A stretch of 64,000 bases of DNA from Bog-756 sp052326605 (GTDB lineage Bacteria; Actinomycetota; Acidimicrobiia; Acidimicrobiales; RAAP-2). Within the stretch, counting starts at the first letter, position 1, and every line of letters starts with the position of its first letter. Shown piece by piece: positions 9,302 through 17,395 of this stretch. The notes beneath the pieces are model-generated. The model saw nothing but the letters and a program-made list of their open reading frames with translations. It did not search any database and had not been told where the DNA came from. A program made the position numbers and the translations under genes. The stretch covers positions 13,143-77,142 of the forward strand of contig JBKQMB010000027.1 of the NCBI GenBank assembly GCA_052326605.1, written 5' to 3'.

Positions 9302-10525
9302 ATGGAATTCGGAGTCTTCATCAACGGGTACCTGCCGGGTCAGGCGGCCCACGACCCCGCATGCGAGCACGAGATGCTCACGCGCGAGATCAGTTACGCG
9401 ATCGAGGCCGACCAGCACAATTGGAAGTACGTCTGGGTCGGTGAGCACCATTCCCTGACCGAGTACAGCCACATGTCGGCCCCTGAGGTTGTCATGGGCT
9501 ACCTGGCCCACGCCACCGAGCGCATCCACATCGGCACCGGCATCATGAACCTCTCGCCGCGGGTCAATCACCCGGTCCGCTCGGCCGAGCGAGTGGCCAT
9601 GCTGGACCACCTGCTCGAGGGCCGGTTCGAGTGGGGGACCGGCCGCGGTGCGGGTAGCCACGAGATCGCCTCGTTCAATATCCTGGACAAGAACTCCACC
9701 AAGCCCGAGTGGAACGAGGTCATCCGCGAGATCCCGCGGATGTGGGAGCAGAAGGACTACATGTTCGAGGGGGAGCACTTCACCGTGCCCTACCCGCACA
9801 ACATCCTGCCCAAGCCCTATCGGGGCCAGGGGCACCCGCCGATCTGGGTGGGTTGCGGCAATCCCGCCACGTTCACCCAGGCCGGCGAGCTCGGCATCGG
9901 TGCCATCGCCTTCAACTTCGAGCCCATCTACAACCTGAAGGGGCGGATCGCCGCCTACAAGGAGGGCATCGCAAACTGCACCGAGCCGCTCGGTCAGTTC
10001 AAGAACGACAACGTGATGATGACCAATGCGGTCATCTGCCTCAGCGACCGGAAGAAGGCCCGGGAGGTAGCGTTGCGCCGTGGGCGCGGCTACCTCTACT
10101 CCCTCGTGTGTAACTACCACGACACCATTCCCCACCAGGAGGGCGTGCCGGTGTGGCCCGAGCGGCCCCACACCATTAACGACGAGGGCATGCTCGACTA
10201 CCTCATCGAGCAGGGGTGGATGCTGTGCGGCGAGCCCGACGAGGTGGCCGAGCAGGTCGCCAAGTACCGGGAGGTCGGCTGCGACCAGCTGGTGTTCGGC
10301 CTGCCGTCGGACTCGTTCGAGCACGACGAGGTCCTCGAGATGCTCGAGGTGTTCGGCACCAAGGTCATCCCGCAGTTCGACTCGGACCCCGTTCACTCGA
10401 CCACCCGTTACCGGCAGACGGCACGGCCCAAGTACTCGCCCTTCAACTTCCCGGTGCCGGACATCACCGTGGAGGAGTTGCCGACCAACGCCATGATCCA
10501 GCTGGACGGCACCCGCAACATGTAG
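9302..10525 (+). CDS. LLM-class flavin-dependent monooxygenase
   Basis: This 407-residue protein is of the bacterial luciferase superfamily: EFGVFINGYLPG at the N-terminus, the conserved VGEHH motif near residue 48, and RIHIGTGIMNLSPRVNHPVR forming the barrel core. Such enzymes use FMNH2 (or F420) and oxygen to oxidise a substrate. In mycobacteria some members sit in steroid or fatty-acid regulons, matching the divergent FadD17-like gene here. ATG at 9302 follows GAGGAG by about eight bases. A stem-loop follows the stop. The long C-terminal extension (residues 360-407) is not part of the minimal fold. Substrate unknown. Confidence 0.9.
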   Translation: MEFGVFINGYLPGQAAHDPACEHEMLTREISYAIEADQHNWKYVWVGEHHSLTEYSHMSAPEVVMGYLAHATERIHIGTGIMNLSPRVNHPVRSAERVAMLDHLLEGRFEWGTGRGAGSHEIASFNILDKNSTKPEWNEVIREIPRMWEQKDYMFEGEHFTVPYPHNILPKPYRGQGHPPIWVGCGNPATFTQAGELGIGAIAFNFEPIYNLKGRIAAYKEGIANCTEPLGQFKNDNVMMTNAVICLSDRKKAREVALRRGRGYLYSLVCNYHDTIPHQEGVPVWPERPHTINDEGMLDYLIEQGWMLCGEPDEVAEQVAKYREVGCDQLVFGLPSDSFEHDEVLEMLEVFGTKVIPQFDSDPVHSTTRYRQTARPKYSPFNFPVPDITVEELPTNAMIQLDGTRNM

Positions 10526-10528
10526 CCC

Positions 10529-10548
10529 GCGGAGCCGCCTGGCTCCGC
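10529..10548 (+). terminator. Stem-loop after the flavin monooxygenase gene
   Basis: GCGGAGCC pairs with GGCTCCGC around a four-base loop, starting four bases after the stop codon. There is no U-tract, so it is only a terminator-like hairpin. Confidence 0.5.
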
Positions 10549-10560
10549 CGCCGGTCCGAG

Positions 10561-10631
10561 CCGGCCCCCCCCCAACTCGCCGGCCCCCCCAACTCGCCGG
10601 CCCCCCCAACTCGCCGGCCCCCCTCAACTCG
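10561..10631. repeat. Degenerate 17-19-bp tandem repeat
   Basis: Four consecutive units of the form CCGG-(C)n-AACTCG differ only in C-run length and one inserted T. The repeat overlaps the stop codon of the minus-strand EamA gene (10624-10626). Homopolymer C runs make it prone to slippage and sequencing error. Confidence 0.85.
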
Positions 10632-11511
10632 CCGGCGGCTCTGCCGCCAGCTCGTTGACCGTCGGCACCGGCTTGGTGGTGGCCAGCCACGAGCCGAACA
10701 GGATGAGCGGGAAGCCGACGACGATCCCGATGGTGAGCGGCTCACCGAGGACGATGACGCCGAGCAGGATGGCCACGCCCGGATTGACATACGTGATGAC
10801 CGTGCTGCGCGCCGGGCCGACTTCGACGATGAGCTCGAAGAACAGCACGAAGGCCAGAGCCGTGCAGATGAGCGCCAGCCCGGCGATGGCAGCTATGACC
10901 TCCCCTGAGACGTGCGAGGGAAGGTGGGTCAGGGCGAATGGCGCATAGGCCATCGTGGCCACTGCCAACGACGCCGTGGTGACGCCGAGAGCGGGGAGGT
11001 CACCCAGCTTGCGCGAGATGACGAGCGGGCCGATGGCGTAGCCGATCGTGGGGATGACCACCTCGAAGACGGCCCCGAGGTCGGTGCGGTGGAGGTCGGA
11101 GCCGACGAGGGCCACCACGCCGCCGAACCCGATGATCAGGCCCAGGATGCGCCGCCGGTCGAAGCGGTCGTAGCCGAAGACCCGGTAGATGACCGCGCCC
11201 ACAAGGGGGACGGTGGCGATGAGGAGCCCGGTCAACGAGCTGGTCAGGTGGATCTCGGCGCGCCCGATGAAGAGCCAGGGGATGGCCAGCTCGGCGGCGG
11301 TGTAGGCCACGATCCACTTCCACCGCCCCAGTAGCGAGCCGAGCGTCGTCCGGTGGATCGCAAGGGGGAGCAGGATCAGGGCGGCCGGCGCGGTGCGCAG
11401 GAAGATCAGCGTTGCCGGCGACACCTCCCGCACGGCGATGCGGATCAGGAGGTAGGGCGTCCCCCAGATGACGGACATCGCCACGAACAGGATCCAGCCT
11501 CGTCGGGACAC
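10624..11511 (-). CDS. EamA-family (DMT) transporter
   Basis: This 295-residue protein consists of about ten hydrophobic helices arranged as two EamA repeats (roughly 5-135 and 150-285). The N-terminal VIWGTPYLLIRIAV motif is characteristic of drug/metabolite transporters. It would act in the cytoplasmic membrane as an exporter or exchanger of a small metabolite, unknown here. GTG at 11511 lies nine bases after the stop of the isochorismatase-fold gene, so the two are probably one unit. The last codons lie in a C-rich tandem repeat, and the C-terminus may therefore be newly acquired. Confidence 0.88.
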   Translation of the reverse strand: MSRRGWILFVAMSVIWGTPYLLIRIAVREVSPATLIFLRTAPAALILLPLAIHRTTLGSLLGRWKWIVAYTAAELAIPWLFIGRAEIHLTSSLTGLLIATVPLVGAVIYRVFGYDRFDRRRILGLIIGFGGVVALVGSDLHRTDLGAVFEVVIPTIGYAIGPLVISRKLGDLPALGVTTASLAVATMAYAPFALTHLPSHVSGEVIAAIAGLALICTALAFVLFFELIVEVGPARSTVITYVNPGVAILLGVIVLGEPLTIGIVVGFPLILFGSWLATTKPVPTVNELAAEPPAS

Positions 11512-11520
11512 CGTCCCCTT

Positions 11521-12174
11521 CTAGCGGATGTTCGCCCCCGGCCGGGCCGGGACTGTCTCCCAGGCCCCGAGCAGCTCGTCGACCGTGGTCAACGTCGAGA
11601 TCAGCGGGAAGGTGTTGTCGAGCACGGCGTCGGCATACTCCTGGGGGATGCCGGCCACGGTGTCGCGGGGCACGACGACGCCATAGCCCAGGTTGACCGC
11701 TTCGATGGCCAGGCCCAGCACGCCGAGATTGACCGACACCCCTGTGGCCACGATGGTCCGGACCCCGAGGCTGCGGAGCCAGGTGTCGAGGGAGGTCCCG
11801 GTGAACGGCGACACTCCGTGGAGCCGTGAGGAGATCAGGTCGCCCGGCTCGGGACCCAGCTCGGCGATGAGCTCGGTGGGCGGCGTGCCTGCCAGCAGGT
11901 GGCCGGGGTTGCGGACCATGGCCGCGATCAGCTGGCAGTTCACCGTCGAGCCCACCCGGTCGGCCCGGAACTCCGCCGTGCAGTGGACGACCGGAACCCC
12001 CTTGCCCCGGGCCGCGTCGAGGATCCGGGCGGTGTTCGCCACGACCCCGACCCGCTCGGCCGCCTCGGCCAGCTGGGGAAAGGAGCTCAGATCGCCCACG
12101 ACCCCCCGTTGGATCTCCATGGTCAGCACCGCGCAGGTGGCCGGTTCGGCCAGGTCACGCAGGGAGACGGGCAT
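11521..12174 (-). CDS. Isochorismatase-fold hydrolase with altered triad
   Basis: This 217-residue protein has the cysteine-hydrolase/isochorismatase fold, seen in VLTMEIQRGVV, GVPVVHCTAEFRADR and TIVATGVSVNLGVLGLAIEAV. In canonical members the catalytic residues are Asp, Lys and Cys; at the matching places I read Glu (MEIQ), Arg (SSRLHGVSPF) and Ser (TGVSVN). Loss of the Cys occurs in true isochorismatases such as EntB and PhzD, but three changes together suggest a separate actinobacterial subfamily whose reaction is unknown. It is followed after nine bases by the EamA transporter gene, so a transporter/enzyme unit is likely. No isochorismate-pathway genes are nearby. Confidence 0.82.
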   Translation of the reverse strand: MPVSLRDLAEPATCAVLTMEIQRGVVGDLSSFPQLAEAAERVGVVANTARILDAARGKGVPVVHCTAEFRADRVGSTVNCQLIAAMVRNPGHLLAGTPPTELIAELGPEPGDLISSRLHGVSPFTGTSLDTWLRSLGVRTIVATGVSVNLGVLGLAIEAVNLGYGVVVPRDTVAGIPQEYADAVLDNTFPLISTLTTVDELLGAWETVPARPGANIR

Positions 12175-12224
12175 GGGTGTGGTCTACACGCCCAGCAGGG
12201 GGGACAGGACCGTCGAAGAGGGGC

Positions 12225-13868
12225 TCACTGCCCGGCAGCTGTCCTGGCGCCCCCGCTGTCGCTCTCGTGGGGCACCTCGGCCACGATCTCCGCCGCCCAG
12301 CGGTAGTCGGGCTTCCCGCTGGGGGACCGGACGATGATCTCGACCACGTGGAGCTGTCGGGGCACCTTGTAGCCGGCGATGGCGTCACGGCAGTGGGACT
12401 GGATGTCCTCGAGCGTCGGCCGCCGCTCGTCCCTGGGCTGGATGATGGCGGCGACCCGTTGGCCCCATCGCTCGTCGGGCGCACCGACCACGATGGCGTC
12501 GAGCACCGCGGGGTGGGAGCGGACGGCGGACTCGACCTCTTCGGGGAAGATCTTCTCGCCACCCGAGTTGATGGACACCGAGCCGCGTCCGAGCAGGGTG
12601 ATGGAACCGTCCTCCTCCACAGTGGCGAAGTCGCCGGGCATCACGTAGCGGGTCCCGTCCACCGTGATGAACACCTCGGCCGTCTTGGCCGGGTCGTTGT
12701 AGTAGCCCACCGGGATGTCCCCGGACCGGGCGATCTTGCCGATGGTGCCCGAACCGGGCTCCACCGGCTTCAGGTCTTCATCGAAGACGACGGTGTCGCC
12801 CAGGATGCTGACTGTGGGACCGCTCTTCATGGCGGTGCCGCCCTTGGTCATGGTGGCCATGCCGTTGTTGCCGGACTCCGACGATCCGATGGCGTCCACG
12901 ATCACGATGTCTGGCAGGTGTCTGAAGAACTCGTCCTTCACCGGTGCGGAGAACAGCGCTGCCGACGAGGTGACGGCCAGCAGCGACGACAGGTCGTAGG
13001 AGGCACCGGGGTCACTGAGTGCCTCGATGAGCGGCTTGCCCATGGCGTCGCCGGTGATCATCATCGAGTTGGCCTTCTCCGACTCCACCAGCCGCCAGAC
13101 GTGGTGGGGGTCGAACTTCGGGACCAGGATGGTGCGATTGCCAACGAAGCTCTGGCCCAGCACCGACCACTGGGTGGCCCCGTGCATCAGCGGAGCGATG
13201 GGCAGCAGCGTGAGCTGGCCGCCCCGCCCCTTCTCGACCATCTCCTCTGGGTGGATGATCCGGGTGTTGGTGGTCGGGTCGACGCCGCCCCCCAGTGCGT
13301 AGAAGACATCCTCGTGCCTCCACACCACCCCCTTGGGCAGGCCCGTGGTCCCGCCCGTGTAGAGGATGTAGAAATCGTCGTTCGACCGGGGGGCGAAGTC
13401 GCGCTCGGGGCTGCCTGCGGCCATGGCCTCCTCGAAGGGCACAGTGCCCTCGGACAATGGCACGCCGGACCCGTCGTCGACGCCGATCACCAGGCGCAGA
13501 TCGGGCAGGTCGGGCAGCAGCGCGGCCACCTGCGGCCCGAATTCGGCCTGGTGGACCAGTGCCACCAGGTCGGCATTGGTGAACAGGTACCGGAGCTCGT
13601 CCTTCACGTAGCGGTAGTTGATGTTGATCCACACCGCTCGGAGCTTGAACACCGCCCAGGCCGTCTCCACCCACTCCACGTTGTTGGTGGAGTAGATGCC
13701 GACGTGGTCGCCGGGCCCGACGCCCTGGGCGGCCAGGAAGTGCGCAAGTCGGTTGGCCCGCTCCTCCATCTCGTCGTAGGTGCGGCGCTCGCCCGCGGCC
13801 ACCAGGTACTCCCGGTCGCCGTAGGCGTCAACGGCCGCCTCGAACAGATCAGCGAGGTTGAACGTCAT
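12225..13868 (-). CDS. Acyl-CoA synthetase, FadD19/FadD3-like group
   Basis: This 547-residue AMP-forming CoA ligase has the P-loop motif ILYTGGTTGLPKG near 173-185, IVDAIGSSESGNNG, and the C-terminal motif RGSVSINSGGEKIFPEEVE with a terminal catalytic Lys region (SPSGKPDYRWA). The motif set resembles actinobacterial enzymes that activate steroid or branched side-chain acids, but the substrate is inferred. ATG at 13868 is chosen over 13910 because the protein then begins with the usual NLADLFEAAVDAYGDRE. A near-match to the KstR operator lies 12 bases upstream of this start, sharing GAACACGTT with the FadD17-like gene, so joint control is likely. Confidence 0.88.
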   Translation of the reverse strand: MTFNLADLFEAAVDAYGDREYLVAAGERRTYDEMEERANRLAHFLAAQGVGPGDHVGIYSTNNVEWVETAWAVFKLRAVWININYRYVKDELRYLFTNADLVALVHQAEFGPQVAALLPDLPDLRLVIGVDDGSGVPLSEGTVPFEEAMAAGSPERDFAPRSNDDFYILYTGGTTGLPKGVVWRHEDVFYALGGGVDPTTNTRIIHPEEMVEKGRGGQLTLLPIAPLMHGATQWSVLGQSFVGNRTILVPKFDPHHVWRLVESEKANSMMITGDAMGKPLIEALSDPGASYDLSSLLAVTSSAALFSAPVKDEFFRHLPDIVIVDAIGSSESGNNGMATMTKGGTAMKSGPTVSILGDTVVFDEDLKPVEPGSGTIGKIARSGDIPVGYYNDPAKTAEVFITVDGTRYVMPGDFATVEEDGSITLLGRGSVSINSGGEKIFPEEVESAVRSHPAVLDAIVVGAPDERWGQRVAAIIQPRDERRPTLEDIQSHCRDAIAGYKVPRQLHVVEIIVRSPSGKPDYRWAAEIVAEVPHESDSGGARTAAGQ

Positions 13869-13879
13869 CGGGTAATCAG

Positions 13880-13893
13880 TAGAACACGTTTCG
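13880..13893. promoter_or_regulatory. KstR-like operator, one mismatch
   Basis: TAGAACACGTTTCG fits TNNAACNNGTTNNA except for the last base. It lies just upstream of the second acyl-CoA synthetase start, so a bound repressor would cover the transcription or translation start. Confidence 0.45.
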
Positions 13894-13937
13894 ATTCGGG
13901 CGGCAAACACTCTTGGCGGGCCGGCCGTGCGGCCCGT

Positions 13938-15896
13938 TCAGTCCAGGTTCTCCTGGGCGGCGAACGTGGCGGGCATGGAAGCTGCCGGAGCCGCGGGGAC
14001 CTGGCCGGCCAGGACGTCGGCTCGTGCGGCGACCGCTTTTCGGACGGCCCGGGCCAGCCCCTCGGCGTCGAGTCCGAGGTCGGACAGGATGCAGTCCGGC
14101 TTTCCCTGGGCCAGATAGGCACGGGGTATGCCGAGATTGACGACCGGGGGTGACGCCCCACAGGGGAGCGACCTGTCGAGGGCGTCCGCGAGGAACATGC
14201 CGGCACCTCCCTGGCGGATCCCGTCCTCTGCGGTGATGACCACACGGTGTCGTCCCGCATCGGCCAGCATGGCCGGGTCGGGCGCCGAGACGACCCGGGG
14301 ATCCCAGATCGTCACGTCGATCCCCTCGCTCATCAGCAGGCCCGCGGCATCCTCTGCCGCAGCGAGCAGCTTGCCCACGGCGAGGATGCAGACCGAGCCG
14401 TCGCCGCTGCGGACGTGGCGGGCGAGTAGGCCCGATCCGACCGAGCCCGACGCCGCTCGGGGGGCAGGAGTCTTGGGGAACCGGATCATCGAGGGACCGT
14501 CGAGGGAGAGAGCCGCCTCCAGCATGGCCTCGACCTCGGGAGCCGACGAGGGGGCGAACACCGTCATCCCCGGGATGGACAGACCCAGAGCCATGTCCAG
14601 CACGCCGTGGTGGCTGGGCCCGTCGTCGCCGGTGATGCCGGCACGGTCGAGGACCAGGACCACGGGCAGCCGGTGGAGGCCGACATCGAGGTTGGCCTGG
14701 TCGAAGGCACGGCTGAAGAACGTCGAGTAGACGGCGACCACCGGCCGCAGGCCGGCCATGGCCATGCCGGCTGCCGAGGTCACCGCATGCTGCTCGGCGA
14801 TGCCCACGTCGAAGAACCGCTCGGGAAAGCGGGCTTCGAACGGAAGCAGCCCGGTGGGCCCGGGCATCGCCGCGGTGATGGCCACGATCCGGCGGTCGTC
14901 CTCGGCATGCCGCAGCAGGGCACGGGTGAAGGCGTGGGTGTAGGTGGTGACCGGCAGTTCCGCAGCGTCGGCGGGGCCGTGGGCCGCCGCCACCTTGACC
15001 TTGACGTCGTGGAGGCGCTGGATGTCGTCTTCCTCGGCCGGCGCATATCCCCGGCCCTTCTGGGTCAGCACGTGGACCACGATGGGCCCGGGCCAACCCG
15101 CCGCGTTGGACAGGGCCTGCTCCATGCCGGCGATGTCGTGGCCGTCGATGGGGCCCGCATAGCGGATGCCCAGAGCTTCGAAGAAGGTGTGGGGGGTGAC
15201 CACCTCGCGCAACGCGCTGGTCAGGCCGTGGACGCCCGAGTAGGCGAGCTCGCCCACCGCGGGAAGCTCTCGGATGAGATGCCGTATCCGCTGGCGGGCC
15301 TGGATGTAGGCGGGGTTGAGCCGGAGGTGGGTCAGGCTCAACGACAGGCGCGAGACGGTGGGCGCGTAGGAGCGACCGTTGTCGTTGAGGACGATGACCA
15401 CCGGTTTGCCGGAATGCCCGAGGTTGTTGAGCGCCTCGTAGGCCATGCCGCCGGTCAGGGCGCCGTCGCCGATCACGGCCACGACCCGACGGTCGACCCC
15501 CTGGAGCTCGAAGGCACTGGCCAGGCCGTGCGCGTAGCTCAGGCTGGTCGAAGCGTGGCTGTTCTCCACCCAGTCGTGCTCGGACTCGGTGCGGTTGGGA
15601 TAGCCGGAGAGGCCGCCGGCCTGGCGGAGTTCGGCGAACGCCTTGCGTCTGCCGGTCACCAGTTTGTGCACGTAGGCCTGGTGCCCGGTGTCCCACAGCA
15701 GCACGTCCCGGGGTGAGTCGAAGGTCCGATGGAGGGCCAGCGTCAGCTCCACGACGCCCAGGTTCGAGCCCAGGTGGCCTCCGGTTGCGGTCACCGCGTC
15801 GACGATGAACCGGCGGATTTCGGCGGACAGGATGGTCAGCTCCTCCGGAGTGAGGGAGCGGAGGTCGGCTGGACTGTCGATGTGTTCGAGGATCAT
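13938..15896 (-). CDS. dxs: 1-deoxy-D-xylulose-5-phosphate synthase
   Basis: This 652-residue thiamine-diphosphate enzyme condenses pyruvate and glyceraldehyde 3-phosphate, the first step of the MEP isoprenoid pathway; it also feeds thiamine and pyridoxal synthesis. Seen motifs are TGGHLGSNLGVVELT (about 39-53), the ThDP-binding GDGALTGG-AYEALNN segment (about 150-165), and the transketolase-type pyrimidine domain with FDVGIAEQHAVT near 365. Length is normal (about 620-650). ATG at 15896 is followed by the usual start ILEHIDSPADLRSL. It is transcribed separately from the FadD gene downstream. Confidence 0.97.
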   Translation of the reverse strand: MILEHIDSPADLRSLTPEELTILSAEIRRFIVDAVTATGGHLGSNLGVVELTLALHRTFDSPRDVLLWDTGHQAYVHKLVTGRRKAFAELRQAGGLSGYPNRTESEHDWVENSHASTSLSYAHGLASAFELQGVDRRVVAVIGDGALTGGMAYEALNNLGHSGKPVVIVLNDNGRSYAPTVSRLSLSLTHLRLNPAYIQARQRIRHLIRELPAVGELAYSGVHGLTSALREVVTPHTFFEALGIRYAGPIDGHDIAGMEQALSNAAGWPGPIVVHVLTQKGRGYAPAEEDDIQRLHDVKVKVAAAHGPADAAELPVTTYTHAFTRALLRHAEDDRRIVAITAAMPGPTGLLPFEARFPERFFDVGIAEQHAVTSAAGMAMAGLRPVVAVYSTFFSRAFDQANLDVGLHRLPVVLVLDRAGITGDDGPSHHGVLDMALGLSIPGMTVFAPSSAPEVEAMLEAALSLDGPSMIRFPKTPAPRAASGSVGSGLLARHVRSGDGSVCILAVGKLLAAAEDAAGLLMSEGIDVTIWDPRVVSAPDPAMLADAGRHRVVITAEDGIRQGGAGMFLADALDRSLPCGASPPVVNLGIPRAYLAQGKPDCILSDLGLDAEGLARAVRKAVAARADVLAGQVPAAPAASMPATFAAQENLD

Positions 15897-16130
15897 GAGG
15901 GAGGGGCTGCCTTTGCGGTCAGGCTACCAGCGCATCGGCGACGCACGATGGCCGGGGCGACGACCCCACGGGCTGCGGCGAGCGTCGGAGACGACGCCGG
16001 GCCCGGGTACGGCGCCCGTGGTGGGGAGTGCAGGTATCCCCTCGGCGACAGCCCGACGCGGGCAGACTTCGGGGATCACCGGATCGTGGCACCGTGCCTG
16101 CGATCTGCCGACGATCGAACTGGAGGGCCG

Positions 16131-16883
16131 ATGCAAGCCGAAATCAAGGGAACCACCATGCCGCTGTTGGAGATGATCCTCGACCCCGGGGAGTCGGTGA
16201 TCTCCAGTCACGGCGAGCTCTCGTGGATGTCCGTCAACATGCAGCTTTCCCAGACCACCTCGGTGGGCGGGCAGAAGGGCCTGATGGGAGGGCTGAAGCG
16301 GGCCGTGGGTGGTGGAGGCGTCTTCGTCACCAAGTACGAGGCACAGGGTGGCCAGGGCATGGTGGCCTTCGGGGCCAAGCTGCCCGGTCGCATCTTTCCG
16401 GTCACCATCGAGGCGGGGCAGGGCTACCTGGTACACCGTCACGGCTGGGTGTGCGGCACCGACGGCATCGTGCCCACCGTCGGCCTGCAGCAGACGTTCC
16501 GAGGCGGCATCTACGGCGGTGACGGCTTCATCCTCCAGCGCCTCGAGGGCGAGGGCCAGGCGTGGATCGAGCTCTCCGGCGAGATCACGACCTACGAGCT
16601 GGCCGCCGGGCAGACCATGCTGGTCCACCCCGGTCATGTCGGGCTGTTCGAGGACCGGGTCAGCTTCACCGTTCAGCGGCTGCAGGGCATCAGGAACATG
16701 GCCTTCGGCGACGACGGTTTCCACCTGGTGGCGCTGACCGGGCCGGGCAACATCTGGCTGCAGAGCATGCCCATCTCGGTGCTGGCCCACGCTATCTCCC
16801 CCTACATCAACAAGGACGATCACCCGGCGGCCGCGGCAGGCGTCGGTGGCGTCCTGGGCGGCATGATCGGCAAGAACCTCTGA
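16131..16883 (+). CDS. AIM24 family protein
   Basis: This 250-residue beta-rich protein matches the AIM24/TIGR00266 family: MILDPGESVISSHGELSWMS near the start, glycine-rich GGLKRAVGGGGVFV, and a C-terminal AGVGGVLGGMIGK segment. Bacterial members have no proven function; the fungal homologue is mitochondrial. There is no signal peptide. ATG at 16131 is chosen because TGGAGGG lies immediately upstream; the open frame extends further up but with implausible composition. It is convergent with the thioesterase gene that follows. Confidence 0.88.
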   Translation: MQAEIKGTTMPLLEMILDPGESVISSHGELSWMSVNMQLSQTTSVGGQKGLMGGLKRAVGGGGVFVTKYEAQGGQGMVAFGAKLPGRIFPVTIEAGQGYLVHRHGWVCGTDGIVPTVGLQQTFRGGIYGGDGFILQRLEGEGQAWIELSGEITTYELAAGQTMLVHPGHVGLFEDRVSFTVQRLQGIRNMAFGDDGFHLVALTGPGNIWLQSMPISVLAHAISPYINKDDHPAAAAGVGGVLGGMIGKNL

Positions 16884-16948
16884 GCGGTGCCCGACCGGCG
16901 GCCCGGCCCGCCGGCCGGACCTGCCTGTCGACCCGCCGGCCGGCCCGT

Positions 16949-17356
16949 TCAGCGCGCGTTGGCCAAGAAGCTGGTCTGGTCGACGATCACCCGGACCAGC
17001 TTCCCCGCCGCCACCAGGCCGGCACTTTCCGAGACGGAGAGGGTGAACACCAGGCGGCGCCCTTCGGTCCGGTCGAGGGTGGCCTCGGCCCAGACCGTGC
17101 CCCCGACACCCACCGGCACCAGGTGATCGAACTGCAGGCGTTTGGCCACCGAGGTGCAGTTCACGGGCAGATGTCCCTCGATGGCCAGGCAGCTCGCCTC
17201 TTCGCACAGCGCCAGCAGACGCGGCGTGGCCAGGACCGGAACCGAACCCGAGCGGAACGACACGGCGGTGTCGGCTTCGGTCACGTGCAACTCGATGCGG
17301 GCGGAGAGACCGGTGTACGGAGCCACGCCGGTACGATACGTGAACCCACGAGGCAT
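16949..17356 (-). CDS. Hot-dog thioesterase, FlK-like
   Basis: This 135-residue single hot-dog domain protein resembles fluoroacetyl-CoA thioesterase FlK and related acyl-CoA thioesterases: RIELHVTEADTAVSF, ATPRLLALCEEASCLAIEGHL and VGVGGTVWAEATL. Members hydrolyse small acyl-CoAs or bind acyl groups as dimers. FlK-type catalytic Thr/Glu/His positions appear to be supplied by the T-E-H set in this region (E52 or E53, H62), though this assignment is tentative. ATG at 17356 gives the standard length. The gene is divergent from tldD, with 39 bases between the start codons. Confidence 0.82.
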   Translation of the reverse strand: MPRGFTYRTGVAPYTGLSARIELHVTEADTAVSFRSGSVPVLATPRLLALCEEASCLAIEGHLPVNCTSVAKRLQFDHLVPVGVGGTVWAEATLDRTEGRRLVFTLSVSESAGLVAAGKLVRVIVDQTSFLANAR

Positions 17357-17395
17357 CGGCCACCTAGCGCCGAGCAGTGAGGCGAGGAGGCCCCA

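Noticed and set aside
10561..10631. Possible CRISPR or attachment site
   Set aside because: It is a simple degenerate tandem repeat with variable C-runs and no adjacent integrase or cas genes.
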